Shown here one piece after another: positions 15,132-25,117 of a stretch of 64,000 nt of DNA. Source of the stretch: Streptomyces sp. BV286 (GTDB taxonomy: Bacteria; Actinomycetota; Actinomycetes; Streptomycetales; Streptomycetaceae); assembly GCF_019090165.1 (NCBI RefSeq), contig NZ_JAHRIB010000031.1:1-64000 (forward strand), written 5' to 3'. Within the stretch, counting starts at the first letter, position 1, and each line of letters opens with the position of its first letter. The position numbers and the translations under genes were made by a program. The notes under the pieces are model-generated. The model was not told where the DNA came from, made no database searches, and was given only the letters and a program-made list of their open reading frames with translations.

Positions 15132-16748
15132 CTAGTCGCTCTCTTCAGTGCGGTGCTCTGTGGACTCACGTCCGGCGGTCGGCTCACGGTCGGCGGTCGG
15201 CTCGCGTCCGGCCGTGGCGAAGGCGGCCAGACCGGTGAAGGACTCGTCCGGTGGTACCGCGTGCGAGGCGGTGTTCACGGACTCGTCCTCGCGTACGGAC
15301 GGCCTGGGCGGCTCGGACTCGGCGGCGCGCCTGCGGCGCCTGGGCAGACCGCCGGGCGTGGTGTCCCCGGTCTCCTCGGGATCGGCCACGGCCGCTCCTT
15401 CGACCACGGCCTCTTCGGTTCCGGACGCGGCCGGGACCTGGGCGGGCGACGACGGGGCCGTGACGACGGCGGGCAGCTGGCTGAAGTATTTGTGAGGTAC
15501 CACGACGACCACCGACGTGCCGAGCCACGGCGAGTCCGCGAACGTGACCCGGATGCCGTACCGGCGGGCCAGGGCCCCCACCACGCGCAGACCGAGGTGG
15601 GCGTCCTCGGACACGCCGCCGATGCCGGGGCCGGGGGACACGCCCTCGAGCGACTGGAGGGCCTCCTGCTTCTTCTCCTCGTTGAGGCCCTTGCCGGAGT
15701 CCTGGATCTCGATCCCGACGCCGTTGGGCACCTCCTTGCCGGAGACGACCACGGGCTCGGTGGGCGGCGAGTAGCGCGCCGCGTTGTCGAGCAGGTGGGC
15801 GAAGATCAGCGTGAGGTGGTCCACCAGACCGCCGTCGACGCCGAGTTCGGGCAGGTGCCGCACCTGGACGCGGTCGAAGTCCCTGATCCGGCCGATGCCG
15901 CCGCGCACCACGCTGAGCAGCCGCTGCGGTTCCTGCCACTGCCGGCCGGGCCGGTCGGATCCGCCGAGTACGCCGATGCTCGCGGCCAGGGAGTCGGCGG
16001 GGCCGAGCTCCTGGTCCAGCTCCATCAGGCCCTGGGCGACGGAGGGCAGCCTGCCGTGCTCACCCTGCATCTCGTGCAGCCGGCCGCGCAGCTTGCTGGT
16101 CAGTACGTGGATACGGCTGCCGATGCTGATGACGGCCTGCTCGGCGGAGGTGGAGCGGTCGAACTCCTGCTCCACACCGATGAGGGCGGTCCTGAGCACC
16201 TTGCGCAGGACGGCCTGCAGGTCGGCGCTGACCTCGGCGCACTGGTTGAGGGAGGGCAGGACGTCGTCGATGGAGTCACCGGCCCGCAGCCGCTCCAGCG
16301 CGTCGGGCAGCTGCCGGTCGGCGAGCAGGGCGACCGCGGCGAGCTGCCGGTCCAGCTGTTCCTGCCAGGCCTGGGTCTGCTCGGCGATCCGGGTCTCGTA
16401 CGCCTTGGCCTGTTCGGCGAGCTGCGCGTCGTAGGCCGAGCGCTCGGCGGCGTGCTTGCGCTCCAGGCCGGCCACGTGCTGCTGCCACTGCTGGGAGTGC
16501 TCGGCCTGCGCGTTCCTGAACTCACCGGCGCTGCTGCGCATCTGACGCTGTGAGCGGATCAGGAGTCGTACCGAGACGGCGCTCGCCGCCGTCACCACGA
16601 CTCCGGAGAGGATCGCGGGTATGCGGGCCTGGCCGGAGCCCACGACCGCAGCGACGACGGTCCCAGCACCTAAGGCCAGTGGCAGCAGCCACCAGCTGTA
16701 CCAGGCGACCGGTGCCCGCGCCGCCGGTGGCGGAGTGGCAAGTTCCAT
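15132..16748 (-). CDS. cvnA: Conservon sensor kinase-like CvnA
   Basis: A 538-residue sensor kinase-like membrane protein. Two hydrophobic segments (YSWWLLPLALGAGTVVAAVVG and ILSGVVVTAASAVSVRLLI) lead into a long Gln/Glu/Ala-rich coiled coil (about residues 70-150). A HATPase domain follows with N-box HLLDNAARYSPP, G-box DSGKGLNEE and LGLRVVGALARRYGI. No phospho-accepting His box is seen, as usual in CvnA. The C-terminal about 130 residues are Pro/Glu/Arg-rich and probably disordered, ending with TADREPTAGRES-like repeats. GAAGG is placed correctly for ATG 16748; ATG 16754 is too close to it. Confidence 0.93.
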   Translation of the reverse strand: MELATPPPAARAPVAWYSWWLLPLALGAGTVVAAVVGSGQARIPAILSGVVVTAASAVSVRLLIRSQRQMRSSAGEFRNAQAEHSQQWQQHVAGLERKHAAERSAYDAQLAEQAKAYETRIAEQTQAWQEQLDRQLAAVALLADRQLPDALERLRAGDSIDDVLPSLNQCAEVSADLQAVLRKVLRTALIGVEQEFDRSTSAEQAVISIGSRIHVLTSKLRGRLHEMQGEHGRLPSVAQGLMELDQELGPADSLAASIGVLGGSDRPGRQWQEPQRLLSVVRGGIGRIRDFDRVQVRHLPELGVDGGLVDHLTLIFAHLLDNAARYSPPTEPVVVSGKEVPNGVGIEIQDSGKGLNEEKKQEALQSLEGVSPGPGIGGVSEDAHLGLRVVGALARRYGIRVTFADSPWLGTSVVVVVPHKYFSQLPAVVTAPSSPAQVPAASGTEEAVVEGAAVADPEETGDTTPGGLPRRRRRAAESEPPRPSVREDESVNTASHAVPPDESFTGLAAFATAGREPTADREPTAGRESTEHRTEESD

Positions 16749-16903
16749 CTGCATCCTTCGAAGCAACACGATCGAACAGAGGGGGGAGAATCTCGGGGGG
16801 CAGCACGCGTCACGCGGTGTTCGACCCCGCGACGGGCATGCGTGGACAACGAGCGACAACCGATGGCAATCGCGTCAACTCGCCGCACCTCAGGGAACCT
16901 TAT

Positions 16904-16931
16904 CGGGTTTGATCTCCCGGGAATCAACCCG
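16904..16931. promoter_or_regulatory. Inverted repeat between conservon and P450
   Basis: In the 362-bp divergent region, CGGGTTTGAT and ATCAACCCG form near-perfect arms (one extra T) around a central TCCCGGGA. It is the only strong symmetric element between cvnA (start 16748) and the plus-strand P450 (start 17111). The remainder of the gap shows no coding frame. Confidence 0.45.
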
Positions 16932-17110
16932 TCCGGCTCACTTCCGTGAAGCTTTCGTCACGCTCCGACCAGGCCATATGAGTCGACAAATCCCTTAACT
17001 CATCCCCACAACCGCACGCCGGTGTGACGAAGGCGGCGGGTACGCCCGTGACCGCCCGGGCATACATGTCATGATCACACCACCTGAGTTGATCTTGAGG
17101 AGAGTCAGCG

Positions 17111-18568
17111 ATGAGTGGCATCACAGGTCCTCCCGCCGTGGCCCCCACCGCGCCGGGCCGCCTGCCCTTGATCGGGCACGGGCACCAGCTGGCCAGACGA
17201 CCGCTGGAGTTCATGAACGCTCTGCGCGAGCAGGGCAGCGTCGTCAAGATCCTCATCGGACCCACCGCCGCCTACGTGGTCACCGACCCGGCCGTCACCC
17301 GGCGCGTGCTGGTGACGGAGGTCGACGCGTTCGCCAAGGGCGGGAAGATCATCGACGCGCTGCGGGTGTTCTTCGGGGACGGGCTCGCCACGATCGCCGA
17401 CGGCGACCTGCACATGAAGCACCGCCGGCTGATGCAGCCCATGTTCAACAAGGCGCACATCGCCACCCGGGGCGACGTCATGATCAGCCACGTACGCGCC
17501 GCGACCGAGGCATGGGCACAGGGAGTCCCCCGGGACACGTACGAGGACATGAACGACCTGACGCTGTCGACCTTCCTCGTCGCGCTGTTCGGTTCGGGTC
17601 TGCCGGGGCAGGTCGAGAGCGAGTTCCAGAGCCTCATGCCCGCGATCATGCGCGGCACGATCCGGCAGACCATCCTGCCCGCCTGGGTCACGAAGCTGCC
17701 GCTGCCCGCGAACCGCGCCCACAAGCGGCGGGTCGCCCGCCTGAGGGCACTCGTCGACCAGGCGATCGACCACCACCGCGCCCACCTCGCGTCCGCCGGG
17801 CCGACCGCGCCGCCGGCCGGCTGCCCCGCCCACCAGGACGAGGCACCGCCCGGGGACGGCGCGGCACAGAGCGGCCTCTTCTCCACCCTCCTCACCGCCG
17901 ACGACCCGCAGACCGGCCCCCTGTCCCGGCAACAGCTCCAGGACGAGGCGATCACCCTCCTGACCGGCGCGATCGAGACCACCGGGACGACACTGGCCTG
18001 GACCCTGTACGAGATCAGCCGCGACCCCGCCGTCGAGCGGCGGCTGCACGCCGAACTCGACGCCGTCTGCGGCGGACGGCCCCTGCGCCAGGAGGACCTG
18101 GGCTCCCTGCCGTACATGCGCAGCGTCCTGAAGGAGGCCATGCGCATGTACGGGCCGGCCTGGCTCGTCACGCGGACCACCACCCGCCCCGTCGTGCTCG
18201 ACGGGGTGCCGATACCCGCGGGCGCGGACGTCGTCTACAGCCCGTACGTCCACCAGCACGACCCCGAGGTCTACGACGATCCCTCGTCCTTCGACCCGGG
18301 CCGCTGGGATCCCGAACGCGCGAAGGGCATCAACCGCTCCTCCTTCCTCGCCTTCGGGGACGGCCGGCGCAAGTGCATCGGCGAGGAGTTCGCCTGGACC
18401 GAACTCCTCATCGTCCTGGCCACCGTCGTCCAGCGCTGGCGCCTGACACTGGCGTCCGCTCCCCCGCGCCCGCAGGCCATCGTCACCGTCAAGCCGGACA
18501 GGCTGTCGATGACGCCGCGGCCGCGGACACCCGGGAAGGCTTCGGCGAGGACCGGGCAGCCCGTCTGA
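17111..18568 (+). CDS. Cytochrome P450 (canonical motifs)
   Basis: A 485-residue cytochrome P450. All hallmarks are present: I-helix GAIETT (286-291), K-helix ExxR as EAMR (342-345), and haem loop FGDGRRKCIG with Cys 422. A Pro/Ala/Gly-rich insertion at about 228-255 precedes the I-helix. The N-terminus (LPLIGHGHQLARRPLEFMNALREQG) resembles terpenoid-oxidising actinobacterial P450s such as CYP170/CYP183, so it may oxidise the product of the nearby terpene synthase; that is inference from neighbourhood and likeness. GAGGAGAG precedes ATG 17111. It is divergent from the conservon and ends at a strong hairpin. Confidence 0.92.
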   Translation: MSGITGPPAVAPTAPGRLPLIGHGHQLARRPLEFMNALREQGSVVKILIGPTAAYVVTDPAVTRRVLVTEVDAFAKGGKIIDALRVFFGDGLATIADGDLHMKHRRLMQPMFNKAHIATRGDVMISHVRAATEAWAQGVPRDTYEDMNDLTLSTFLVALFGSGLPGQVESEFQSLMPAIMRGTIRQTILPAWVTKLPLPANRAHKRRVARLRALVDQAIDHHRAHLASAGPTAPPAGCPAHQDEAPPGDGAAQSGLFSTLLTADDPQTGPLSRQQLQDEAITLLTGAIETTGTTLAWTLYEISRDPAVERRLHAELDAVCGGRPLRQEDLGSLPYMRSVLKEAMRMYGPAWLVTRTTTRPVVLDGVPIPAGADVVYSPYVHQHDPEVYDDPSSFDPGRWDPERAKGINRSSFLAFGDGRRKCIGEEFAWTELLIVLATVVQRWRLTLASAPPRPQAIVTVKPDRLSMTPRPRTPGKASARTGQPV

Positions 18569-18571
18569 AGG

Positions 18572-18619
18572 CCGGGCCCGCCCGGAGCCGTCCCGTACGA
18601 CGGTTCCGGGCGGGCCCGG
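18572..18619. terminator. Bidirectional terminator hairpin
   Basis: Arms of 21 nt (18572-18592 and 18599-18619) pair with a single mismatch around loop CCGTAC, between the convergent P450 and ccr stops. This marks the boundary between the terpene block and the acyl-condensation operon. Confidence 0.82.
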
Positions 18620-18637
18620 TGTAGTGCCGCCCGGAGG

Positions 18638-19942
18638 TCACGCCGGACGGGCGGCCGGCTCCCTGCGCACCGGGTCGGACACCCCGAGACCTGGAGTCGG
18701 GGCGAGGGACAGGACGCCGATCTTGCCCATGTGGGCGTTGCTCTGGACCAGCCTGGCCGCCTCGGCCGTGTCGGTGAGCGGATAGGTCTCGGTCAGCGCG
18801 GGGGCGAGATGGCCGAGGTTGAGGAGCCGGTGCACGGCGGCCTGCTCGTGGAGGTTGGACCCGTGACTGCCGATGACCCGCTTGAGGCGCATCCACAGGT
18901 ACCGGTTGTCGAACTCGTGCTGGTAGCCCGTGCTGGAACCGCAGGTCACCACCGCGCCGCCGCGCCGCACGACGAACACGGAGACACCGAAGGTCGCCCG
19001 GCCCACGTGCTCGAAGACGATGTGCGGGTCCTCTCCCGTCGCGGCACGGATCAGCTTGCCGAGCCGCTTTCCGGCGACGGAGGGGTCGGCCGGCGGCTCG
19101 TTGCCGGTGAGACCGATCTCCTCACGGTTGACGACCACGTGACAGCCCAGGCGGCGGGCGTACTCCGCCTTCCGCTCGCTGCTGACGACGCCCACGGCGA
19201 TCCCGCCGCCGTTGCGGACCAGTTGGACGGCGTACGCGCCGAGGCCGCCGGCCGCCCCCCAGATCAGCACCACGTCGCCCTGCGTCATCCGGGCGCCCCG
19301 GTCGCTGACGAGCATGCGGTACGCCGTGCCCGCGCACAGCGGGTTCGAGGCGGCCTCCTCCCACGTCAGATGGGCCGGTTTGGGCAGGAGTTGACTGGCC
19401 CGGGCCACGGAGTAGTGGGCGAGCCCGCCGAAGTTGGTCTCGAAGCCCCAGGCGAGCATGCCGTTGCCCAGCATGCCGTCGGCGTGGGTCGCCGGGTCCT
19501 CCTCGTCGACGTACACGGGACTCACCACGACCTGGTCGCCGACCTGCCATCTGCGCACCCCGGAACCGGTGCGGACCACGACGCCGGACGCGTCCGAGCC
19601 GATCACGTGGAACGGCTGGTCGTGCCGGGCCGCCCAGCGGTCCTGGCGGCCGAAGTGCTTCAGGAAGGAGAAGGTCGGGATGGGTTCGAACATCGCCGAC
19701 CAGACGGTGTTGTAGTTGATGCCGCTCGCCATGTTGGCCACCAGCACCTCGTTCGGTGCGAGTTCGGGCATCGGTACGTCGCCGAGGTGGATCGACTTGC
19801 GGACGTCCTTGTCGGCGACTCCGGCGAAGCTCTCCACGTCCTCCGCGCGCAGGTGGGCGGCGGTGTAGTGGCCGGGTACCGGGAGGTGTTCCAGTTCCGT
19901 GCGGTCGGCTCCCGCGACGACGGCCTGCGCCAGCGCATCCAT
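18638..19942 (-). CDS. ccr: Crotonyl-CoA carboxylase/reductase
   Basis: A 434-residue MDR-superfamily Ccr, which reductively carboxylates 2-enoyl-CoA with NADPH and CO2 to an alkylmalonyl-CoA. Characteristic segments: ASGINYNTVWSAMFEPIPTF (CO2-binding Asn), WGFETNFGGLAHYSVARASQ (conserved Glu), IWGAAGGLGAYAVQLVRNGGG (NADPH site) and RVIGSHGSNLHEQ (conserved His). These residues are the CO2 pocket in characterised Ccr enzymes, so carboxylation is expected rather than plain reduction. AGGAGG precedes ATG 19942. As the last gene of the FAAL-PKS-esterase operon it should supply the branched extender unit to the synthase. Confidence 0.93.
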   Translation of the reverse strand: MDALAQAVVAGADRTELEHLPVPGHYTAAHLRAEDVESFAGVADKDVRKSIHLGDVPMPELAPNEVLVANMASGINYNTVWSAMFEPIPTFSFLKHFGRQDRWAARHDQPFHVIGSDASGVVVRTGSGVRRWQVGDQVVVSPVYVDEEDPATHADGMLGNGMLAWGFETNFGGLAHYSVARASQLLPKPAHLTWEEAASNPLCAGTAYRMLVSDRGARMTQGDVVLIWGAAGGLGAYAVQLVRNGGGIAVGVVSSERKAEYARRLGCHVVVNREEIGLTGNEPPADPSVAGKRLGKLIRAATGEDPHIVFEHVGRATFGVSVFVVRRGGAVVTCGSSTGYQHEFDNRYLWMRLKRVIGSHGSNLHEQAAVHRLLNLGHLAPALTETYPLTDTAEAARLVQSNAHMGKIGVLSLAPTPGLGVSDPVRREPAARPA

Positions 19943-19977
19943 GGTGGTTCCTCCTTGAGGGGTCGGCTCGGGCCGGG

Positions 19978-20955
19978 TCAGCTCAGGCCGAGGCCTTTCG
20001 CGAGCGTCGGCCAGGACGCCTTGAACTCCTGCCGCCAGTACGGCCAGGCGTGCGCTCCCCCGTTGTAGAAGTGCACCTGGGCCGGTATGCCCAGGGCGTC
20101 CAGCTGGTCGGTGAACCGGTGCGCCTGGGACCAGAGCGCGCCTTCGAGCAGGGCGCCTTCGAGGTTGCCGAAGTCGCCGCCCTGCACGCCGCTGCCCTGG
20201 GAGACGTACAGGCCGGTGCCCTTGAGGGCGCGGGCCTGCGCGTAGGGGTTGTGCCGGTTCCAGTTGTCCCGGTTGAGCAGTGGGTTGCCCCAGAGCGTGA
20301 GGGGCAGCAGGCCTTCCCGGGCGACGATGGCGTTGAGCACGGTCGGCATGCCGAAGGCCGTGGTGTCGAGGATCCCGCTGTACGAGGCGGCCGCGCCGAA
20401 GGTCCCGGGATGCCGCGCCGCGAAGGCCAGGGCGCCGTAGCCGCCGGTGGACACACCGGCGACGGCACGCTTCGTGCCCGCCCTGAACTTCTGTTTCAGC
20501 AGGCTCATCAGCTCGTCGACCTGGAAGGTCTCGTAGTCCGTGCCGGCGCGTCCGTAGTTCCACCAGTCGGTGGGGATGCCGGTGGGCCCTGACGAGGGCA
20601 TCACGGTGATGACGTCCTGGCCGGCGAGGAAGTCGACGACGTCCGTCTCCCTGGTCCAGGACGTGTAGTCGTCGTGGGCGCCCTGGAGCAGGTAGAGGAC
20701 GGGCCAGGTCCGGTCCGGGTGCGCGGCGTAGCCGGTCGGCAGGACCACGCGTACGGGAAGGTCGGCGCCGACGGCCGGGGAGGCGACCGTGAGGTCGACG
20801 GTCCGGGCGTCGAGCCACTTCTCGCCGACGACGGTGGCGCCCGCGGCGGCCTGCACGGCGGAAGCAGCCGTCGCCGGTGGCGCGGTGAGTGCGACTCCCG
20901 TGCCGAGCAGTGCCGTTGTCACCGCGAGAGCGGCACATCTGCGCTTACGAGTCAT
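19978..20955 (-). CDS. Antigen 85-like secreted esterase/acyltransferase
   Basis: A 325-residue secreted alpha/beta hydrolase of the esterase-D / mycobacterial antigen 85 group. A Sec signal peptide (basic start, hydrophobic core, A-T-A-A near residue 31) is visible. The core has VLYLLQGAHDDYTSW, VMPSSGPTGIPTDWWNYG and the nucleophile elbow GVSTGGYG with Ser 169; the catalytic His is probably H302 in GGAHAWPYW. Ag85 enzymes move mycoloyl groups between trehalose molecules and to arabinogalactan. Here, 13 bp after a Pks13-like gene, it is inferred to transfer or release the synthase product outside the cell. Simple esterase activity cannot be excluded. Confidence 0.9.
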   Translation of the reverse strand: MTRKRRCAALAVTTALLGTGVALTAPPATAASAVQAAAGATVVGEKWLDARTVDLTVASPAVGADLPVRVVLPTGYAAHPDRTWPVLYLLQGAHDDYTSWTRETDVVDFLAGQDVITVMPSSGPTGIPTDWWNYGRAGTDYETFQVDELMSLLKQKFRAGTKRAVAGVSTGGYGALAFAARHPGTFGAAASYSGILDTTAFGMPTVLNAIVAREGLLPLTLWGNPLLNRDNWNRHNPYAQARALKGTGLYVSQGSGVQGGDFGNLEGALLEGALWSQAHRFTDQLDALGIPAQVHFYNGGAHAWPYWRQEFKASWPTLAKGLGLS

Positions 20956-20968
20956 GGGGCAAGTCCCT

Positions 20969-23900
20969 TCAGAAGTCCCGCAGATCGCGTGTCAGCAGCC
21001 GGGCCAGGTGGTCGACGACCGGTGGGTCGAGCAGCGAGAGGTGGTGGCCGGGCAGCGGGACGACGGTCAGGTCGGTGCAGTGCGCGTCCCAGCCGAGCGT
21101 CGCGTCGCCGCGCTCGTAGCGGGGGTCCCGGACGGTGTGCGGGGCGGGGTCGCTCGCGCGGTACAGGAAGGTGGGGCCCGTATGTCTGCCGGGCCGGTGG
21201 CGCTCGCCGCCGCACAGGTCCAGATAGGACGTCCGCTGGTGTTCGAGGACGGCTTCCGGCAGGTCGACGGTGTCCCTCAGCACCTTGACGACGAGGTCGA
21301 TCCGTCCCGCGTCGTCGAGCCCGGCGAGTTCGTCGTACGGCAGGTCGAGCGCCGTGCCGTAGGTCCGTGCCACGTACGCGGCGAAGTCCCGGAAGTGCTG
21401 GAGGGCCAGGTCGGTCGCGGTGCGGCGGGTGGGCAGGGGCAGCACGGAGTCGAGCAGGACCAGGGCGAGGACCCTGCCGTGCGGGGCGAGGAGCCTGGCC
21501 GCCTCCTGGGCGATGAGACCGCCGTACGACCAACCGCCGAGCACCCAGGGCCCGTTGGTGTCCACCTCGCGGATGCGCCGGGCGAACTCCGCGGCCCGGC
21601 CCGGTACGTCGTCCGGGTCCGCCTGCCGGTCGAAGCCGTACAGCGGGCGGTCGCCGTCGAGGCTGTGGGCCAGCCGGGCGTAGACATCGGCGGAGCCGCC
21701 CGCGGCATGGGCGAGGAAGAGCGGGGTGTGGGGGCCGGTGCCGGGGAAGGTCCGCAGGGGGGCGGCCGCGGGCGTGGCGGCCCTTTCAGGCGGGCGCCTT
21801 TCGGATGCGGAGCCCGTGGTGGGTGTCCGGTGTTCCGGCTCCTCGGGGTCGGCCGGTTCCTTCCCGGCCCCCAGCAACTGGGCCACTCCCCGCAGGGTTC
21901 CTCGCCTCAGGAGGGTGCCCGGCTCGATGTCGATGTCGAACTCCCGCCGCACGACGGCCCGTATCCTCACGGCGGTGAGGGAGTCGAGCCCGAGGTCGGT
22001 CAACGGGGTGTCGGGGTCCAGGCGTTCGGGGCCGTAGCCCATCACCCCGGCCACGCACAGCCGGAGCCGATCGAGCGGGTCCGCGGCAGGGTCGAGTGGT
22101 ACGGCCGGGTCCGACCGACCGCCGGCCGGGGCCGGTTCCTCGGCCGGCTCCTCCCCCGCCCAGAACCTCCGGTGCCGCCAGCGGGGCGACGGGACGTCCA
22201 CGATGCGTCCCCCGGCATGCAAATCCTCACGCGGCCGGGCCACCCGTACGCCGTGGACGAGCAGCGTGGCCAGCGCGGTCCGGAAGCCGACGGCGTCGTC
22301 GGTGCCGCGGCGCAGCGTGGGCACGATGAGCGCGTCGTCGGCCCCGGCGTCGCGCAGCGTCTCGGCCAGCGGGTGCGACTGTGTGGCGTGCGGGGCGACC
22401 TCCACGAAGACGCGGTGCCCGTCCTCGGCCGCCGCGCGTACCGCCTGTGCGAAGCGGACGGGGTTGCGCAGGTTGGCCGCCCAGTACTCCGTGTCGCAGG
22501 GGCCTGCCCCGCGGGGGTCGGCGAGGGCCGTGGAGTAGCGGCGGCAGCGGGGTGCGGAGTGCCGGATCTCGCCGAGTTCCCACGTGAACTCCGGGAGCAG
22601 CGGCTCGACTTCGGGCGAGTGCCCGGCCGCGGTGACTCCCAGCGAGCGGGCGAAGCCACCGGCCTCCGTCACCCGGGCGATCAGTTCGGCGACGTCCTCG
22701 GCCGATCCCGTCACCACGCTCTGGGCCGGCGAGGCGTGCACGGCGACCCGCAGGCTCCTCAACTCCCGTGCCGACAGGGCGATGTCGGAGGCAGGGAGGC
22801 CGACCACCGCCATGGCTCCGCCGTTGAGCCCGGCCAGCAGCCGGGAGCGTACGGCGACGATACGTGCGCCGGTGGCCTCGTCCAGTTCCCCGGAGACGAC
22901 CGCCGCCGCGATCTCACCGAGGGAGTGGCCGACGACGGCGGCGGGTTCGAGGCCGCAGGACCGCCACAGTTCGGCGAGGGCGACCTGCATGCCGTACAGG
23001 ACGGGCATGACGGTGGTGGGGGTCGACAGGTCGGCGTCGGGCTGGAGTCCGGCGCGCAGGGAGAGGCCCGCGTGCTCGCGCAGGAGCGGTTCCAGCCGGT
23101 CGACGGCGGCCGCGAACACGTCCTCCGTCGCGAGGAGCCGGCTTCCCATGCCGGGCCACTGGGACCCGTAGCCCGAGAAGACCCACACCATCGGTCCGGG
23201 CCCGCCCGGTGCGCCGTGCCCGGTGACCAGGTGGGGAGAGGGGGCACCGTCGGCGAGGCGGGTGAGGGCGGTGACGGTCTCCGCGCGGTCCCGGGTGACG
23301 AGAGCCGCGCGATGGCGGCCGCGGCCGCCGCGGCCCGCGAGGGTCCGGGCGAGGTCGTGGTCGCGTACGCGCCGGCTGCCGGGGGTGTCCAGCCAGGCGG
23401 CCAGTTCACCGGCGTACGCGCGCACGCGCTCCGCGGTCGGCCCGTCGAGCAGGAGCAGCGCGGGCCGCTCGGAGGGCCGGTGCGTCCGGGCGGCCGGGCG
23501 GTGTTCGGTGAGGACGGCATGGGCGTTCGTGCCGCCGAAGCCGAAGGCGGAGACGCCCGCGGTGGCCGTTCCCGAGTAGCGGGGCCAGGGCTCGGACGAG
23601 GTGACCACGCGCAGGCCGAGCGCGTCGAGGTCGGCGTGCGGGCCGGGGCCGGTGAAGTGCAGTTGGGCGGGGATCTCGCCGTGGTGCAGGGCGAGGACGG
23701 TCTTGACGAGGCCCGCGATACCGGCGGCGGCCTCCAGGTGGCCGAGGTTGGTCTTGGCGGAGCCGATCAGGAGGGGCTGCTCAGGGTCGCGGTCTCGGCC
23801 GAGCACGGCGCCGAGTGCGCTCGCCTCGATCGGGTCGCCGAGGGCGGTGCCCGTGCCGTGGGCCTCCACGTAGTCGACGGTCGCCGGAGTGCCGTGCACC

Positions 23901-25117
23901 TCGGCGAGGAGGGCGCGCTGGGCCTCGGCGTTGGGGGCCGTGAGCCCGTTGGAGCGGCCGTCGGAGTTGACGGCCGTCGCACGGATCACCGCGAGGACGC
24001 GGTCGCCGTCGCGTTCGGCGTCCGTGAGCCGTTTCAGTACGACCACTCCGCAGCCCTCGCCGCGTACGATCCCGTCCGCCGCGGCGTCGAAGGCCTTGCA
24101 GCGGCCGTCGGGTGCGAGAGCGCCGGCGCGCTGGAAGCCGAGCGTGACGGCGGGGGTCAGGAGCAGGTTCACGCCGGCGGCGAGTGCCGTGTCGCTCTCG
24201 CCCGTCGCCAGGCTGCGTACGGCGTGGTGGACCGCGACGAGCGACGACGAGCAGGCCGTGTCGACGGACAGGCTGGGGCCGCGCAGGTCGAGCGCGTAGG
24301 ACAGGCGGCCGGCGGCGATGCTGAGGGCCGCGCCGGTGGCCGTCCAGGCGTCCACGGCGTGGGGGTCGGCGGTGGTGAGGTGCGCGTACTCGTTGCCGCT
24401 GATGCCGACGAAGACTCCGGTGCGGGTGCCGGCGAGCGCGGACGCGGACAGGGCCGCGTGGTCGAGGGCCTCGCGGCTGACTTCGAGCAGCATGCGGTGC
24501 TGGGGGTCCATGGCGGTGGCCTCGTGCGCGGGGATGCCGAAGAACTCCGCGTCGAAGCCGGCGATGGTGTCGAGGCCGCCGAGGAAGGCTCCGTGCCGGC
24601 TCACGTCGTCCGGAAGCCGTTCCGGGTCCGGTACGAAGGGGTCCCACCGGCCGTCCGGGAGCGTGCCGACGGCGTCCCGGCCCCGGGTGAGGAGCTGCCA
24701 GTACGTGTCGGCGGAGGTGACCCCGCCGGGGAAGCGGCAGCCGACTCCGACGACGGCGACCGGAGCCGGTGTCCCGTGGGTGCCCTCGTGCGGCGGGATT
24801 CCTCCGGCGGGCGCCGCGGACGGCGAACTCCCCCGCTGTGAGCGGGACATGGCGTCCTCGTCGGCCACAGTGGTCGACTCGTCCTCGGCCAGGCGCTCCG
24901 CCAGTGCCTCCACGGTCGGCGCGTCCCACAGCAGTGTGTCCGGCAGCCGCCGTCCGACCAGTTCGCTCAGGGCGGCCGTCAGCGCGAGTGCGTCCCGTGA
25001 GGTCAGTCCGGCCTCGGCCAGCGGACGGTCGTCGGACAACTCGCCGGGCGCCACGCCGTACCAGCCGTGCAGCCGTTCGGCGACCAGCCCGCGGACCTGC
25101 GTGCGCGTCGCGCTCAT
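20969..25117 (-). CDS. Pks13-like synthase (ACP-KS-AT-ACP-TE)
   Basis: A 1382-residue single-module condensing enzyme laid out like mycobacterial Pks13. N-terminal ACP about 5-80 has Ser 40 in GLTSRDA. KS about 118-540 has Cys 289, His 420 and His 460. AT about 640-930 has Ser 732 in GHSLGE and His 833 in AAGH, with SGYGSQ where usual ATs have GQGSQ. The second ACP about 1015-1085 has Ser 1046 in LGLDSL. TE about 1130-1382 has Ser 1197 in GWSYGG, Asp 1223 and His 1358/1359. The TE lid carries EHQRTSYLD, as I recall it from Pks13. No KR, DH or ER. It should condense an acyl chain loaded on the first ACP with a carboxyacyl unit chosen by the AT, giving an alpha-alkyl beta-ketoacyl chain. It overlaps the acyl-AMP ligase gene by ATGA. 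Confidence 0.93.
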   Translation of the reverse strand: MSATRTQVRGLVAERLHGWYGVAPGELSDDRPLAEAGLTSRDALALTAALSELVGRRLPDTLLWDAPTVEALAERLAEDESTTVADEDAMSRSQRGSSPSAAPAGGIPPHEGTHGTPAPVAVVGVGCRFPGGVTSADTYWQLLTRGRDAVGTLPDGRWDPFVPDPERLPDDVSRHGAFLGGLDTIAGFDAEFFGIPAHEATAMDPQHRMLLEVSREALDHAALSASALAGTRTGVFVGISGNEYAHLTTADPHAVDAWTATGAALSIAAGRLSYALDLRGPSLSVDTACSSSLVAVHHAVRSLATGESDTALAAGVNLLLTPAVTLGFQRAGALAPDGRCKAFDAAADGIVRGEGCGVVVLKRLTDAERDGDRVLAVIRATAVNSDGRSNGLTAPNAEAQRALLAEVHGTPATVDYVEAHGTGTALGDPIEASALGAVLGRDRDPEQPLLIGSAKTNLGHLEAAAGIAGLVKTVLALHHGEIPAQLHFTGPGPHADLDALGLRVVTSSEPWPRYSGTATAGVSAFGFGGTNAHAVLTEHRPAARTHRPSERPALLLLDGPTAERVRAYAGELAAWLDTPGSRRVRDHDLARTLAGRGGRGRHRAALVTRDRAETVTALTRLADGAPSPHLVTGHGAPGGPGPMVWVFSGYGSQWPGMGSRLLATEDVFAAAVDRLEPLLREHAGLSLRAGLQPDADLSTPTTVMPVLYGMQVALAELWRSCGLEPAAVVGHSLGEIAAAVVSGELDEATGARIVAVRSRLLAGLNGGAMAVVGLPASDIALSARELRSLRVAVHASPAQSVVTGSAEDVAELIARVTEAGGFARSLGVTAAGHSPEVEPLLPEFTWELGEIRHSAPRCRRYSTALADPRGAGPCDTEYWAANLRNPVRFAQAVRAAAEDGHRVFVEVAPHATQSHPLAETLRDAGADDALIVPTLRRGTDDAVGFRTALATLLVHGVRVARPREDLHAGGRIVDVPSPRWRHRRFWAGEEPAEEPAPAGGRSDPAVPLDPAADPLDRLRLCVAGVMGYGPERLDPDTPLTDLGLDSLTAVRIRAVVRREFDIDIEPGTLLRRGTLRGVAQLLGAGKEPADPEEPEHRTPTTGSASERRPPERAATPAAAPLRTFPGTGPHTPLFLAHAAGGSADVYARLAHSLDGDRPLYGFDRQADPDDVPGRAAEFARRIREVDTNGPWVLGGWSYGGLIAQEAARLLAPHGRVLALVLLDSVLPLPTRRTATDLALQHFRDFAAYVARTYGTALDLPYDELAGLDDAGRIDLVVKVLRDTVDLPEAVLEHQRTSYLDLCGGERHRPGRHTGPTFLYRASDPAPHTVRDPRYERGDATLGWDAHCTDLTVVPLPGHHLSLLDPPVVDHLARLLTRDLRDF

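Noticed and set aside
20789..24841. Long open frame on the plus strand opposite the Pks13-like gene
   Set aside because: It is an antisense mirror of a high-GC gene with low-complexity Arg/Gly/Val composition and no family likeness; the minus-strand frame has all catalytic motifs.
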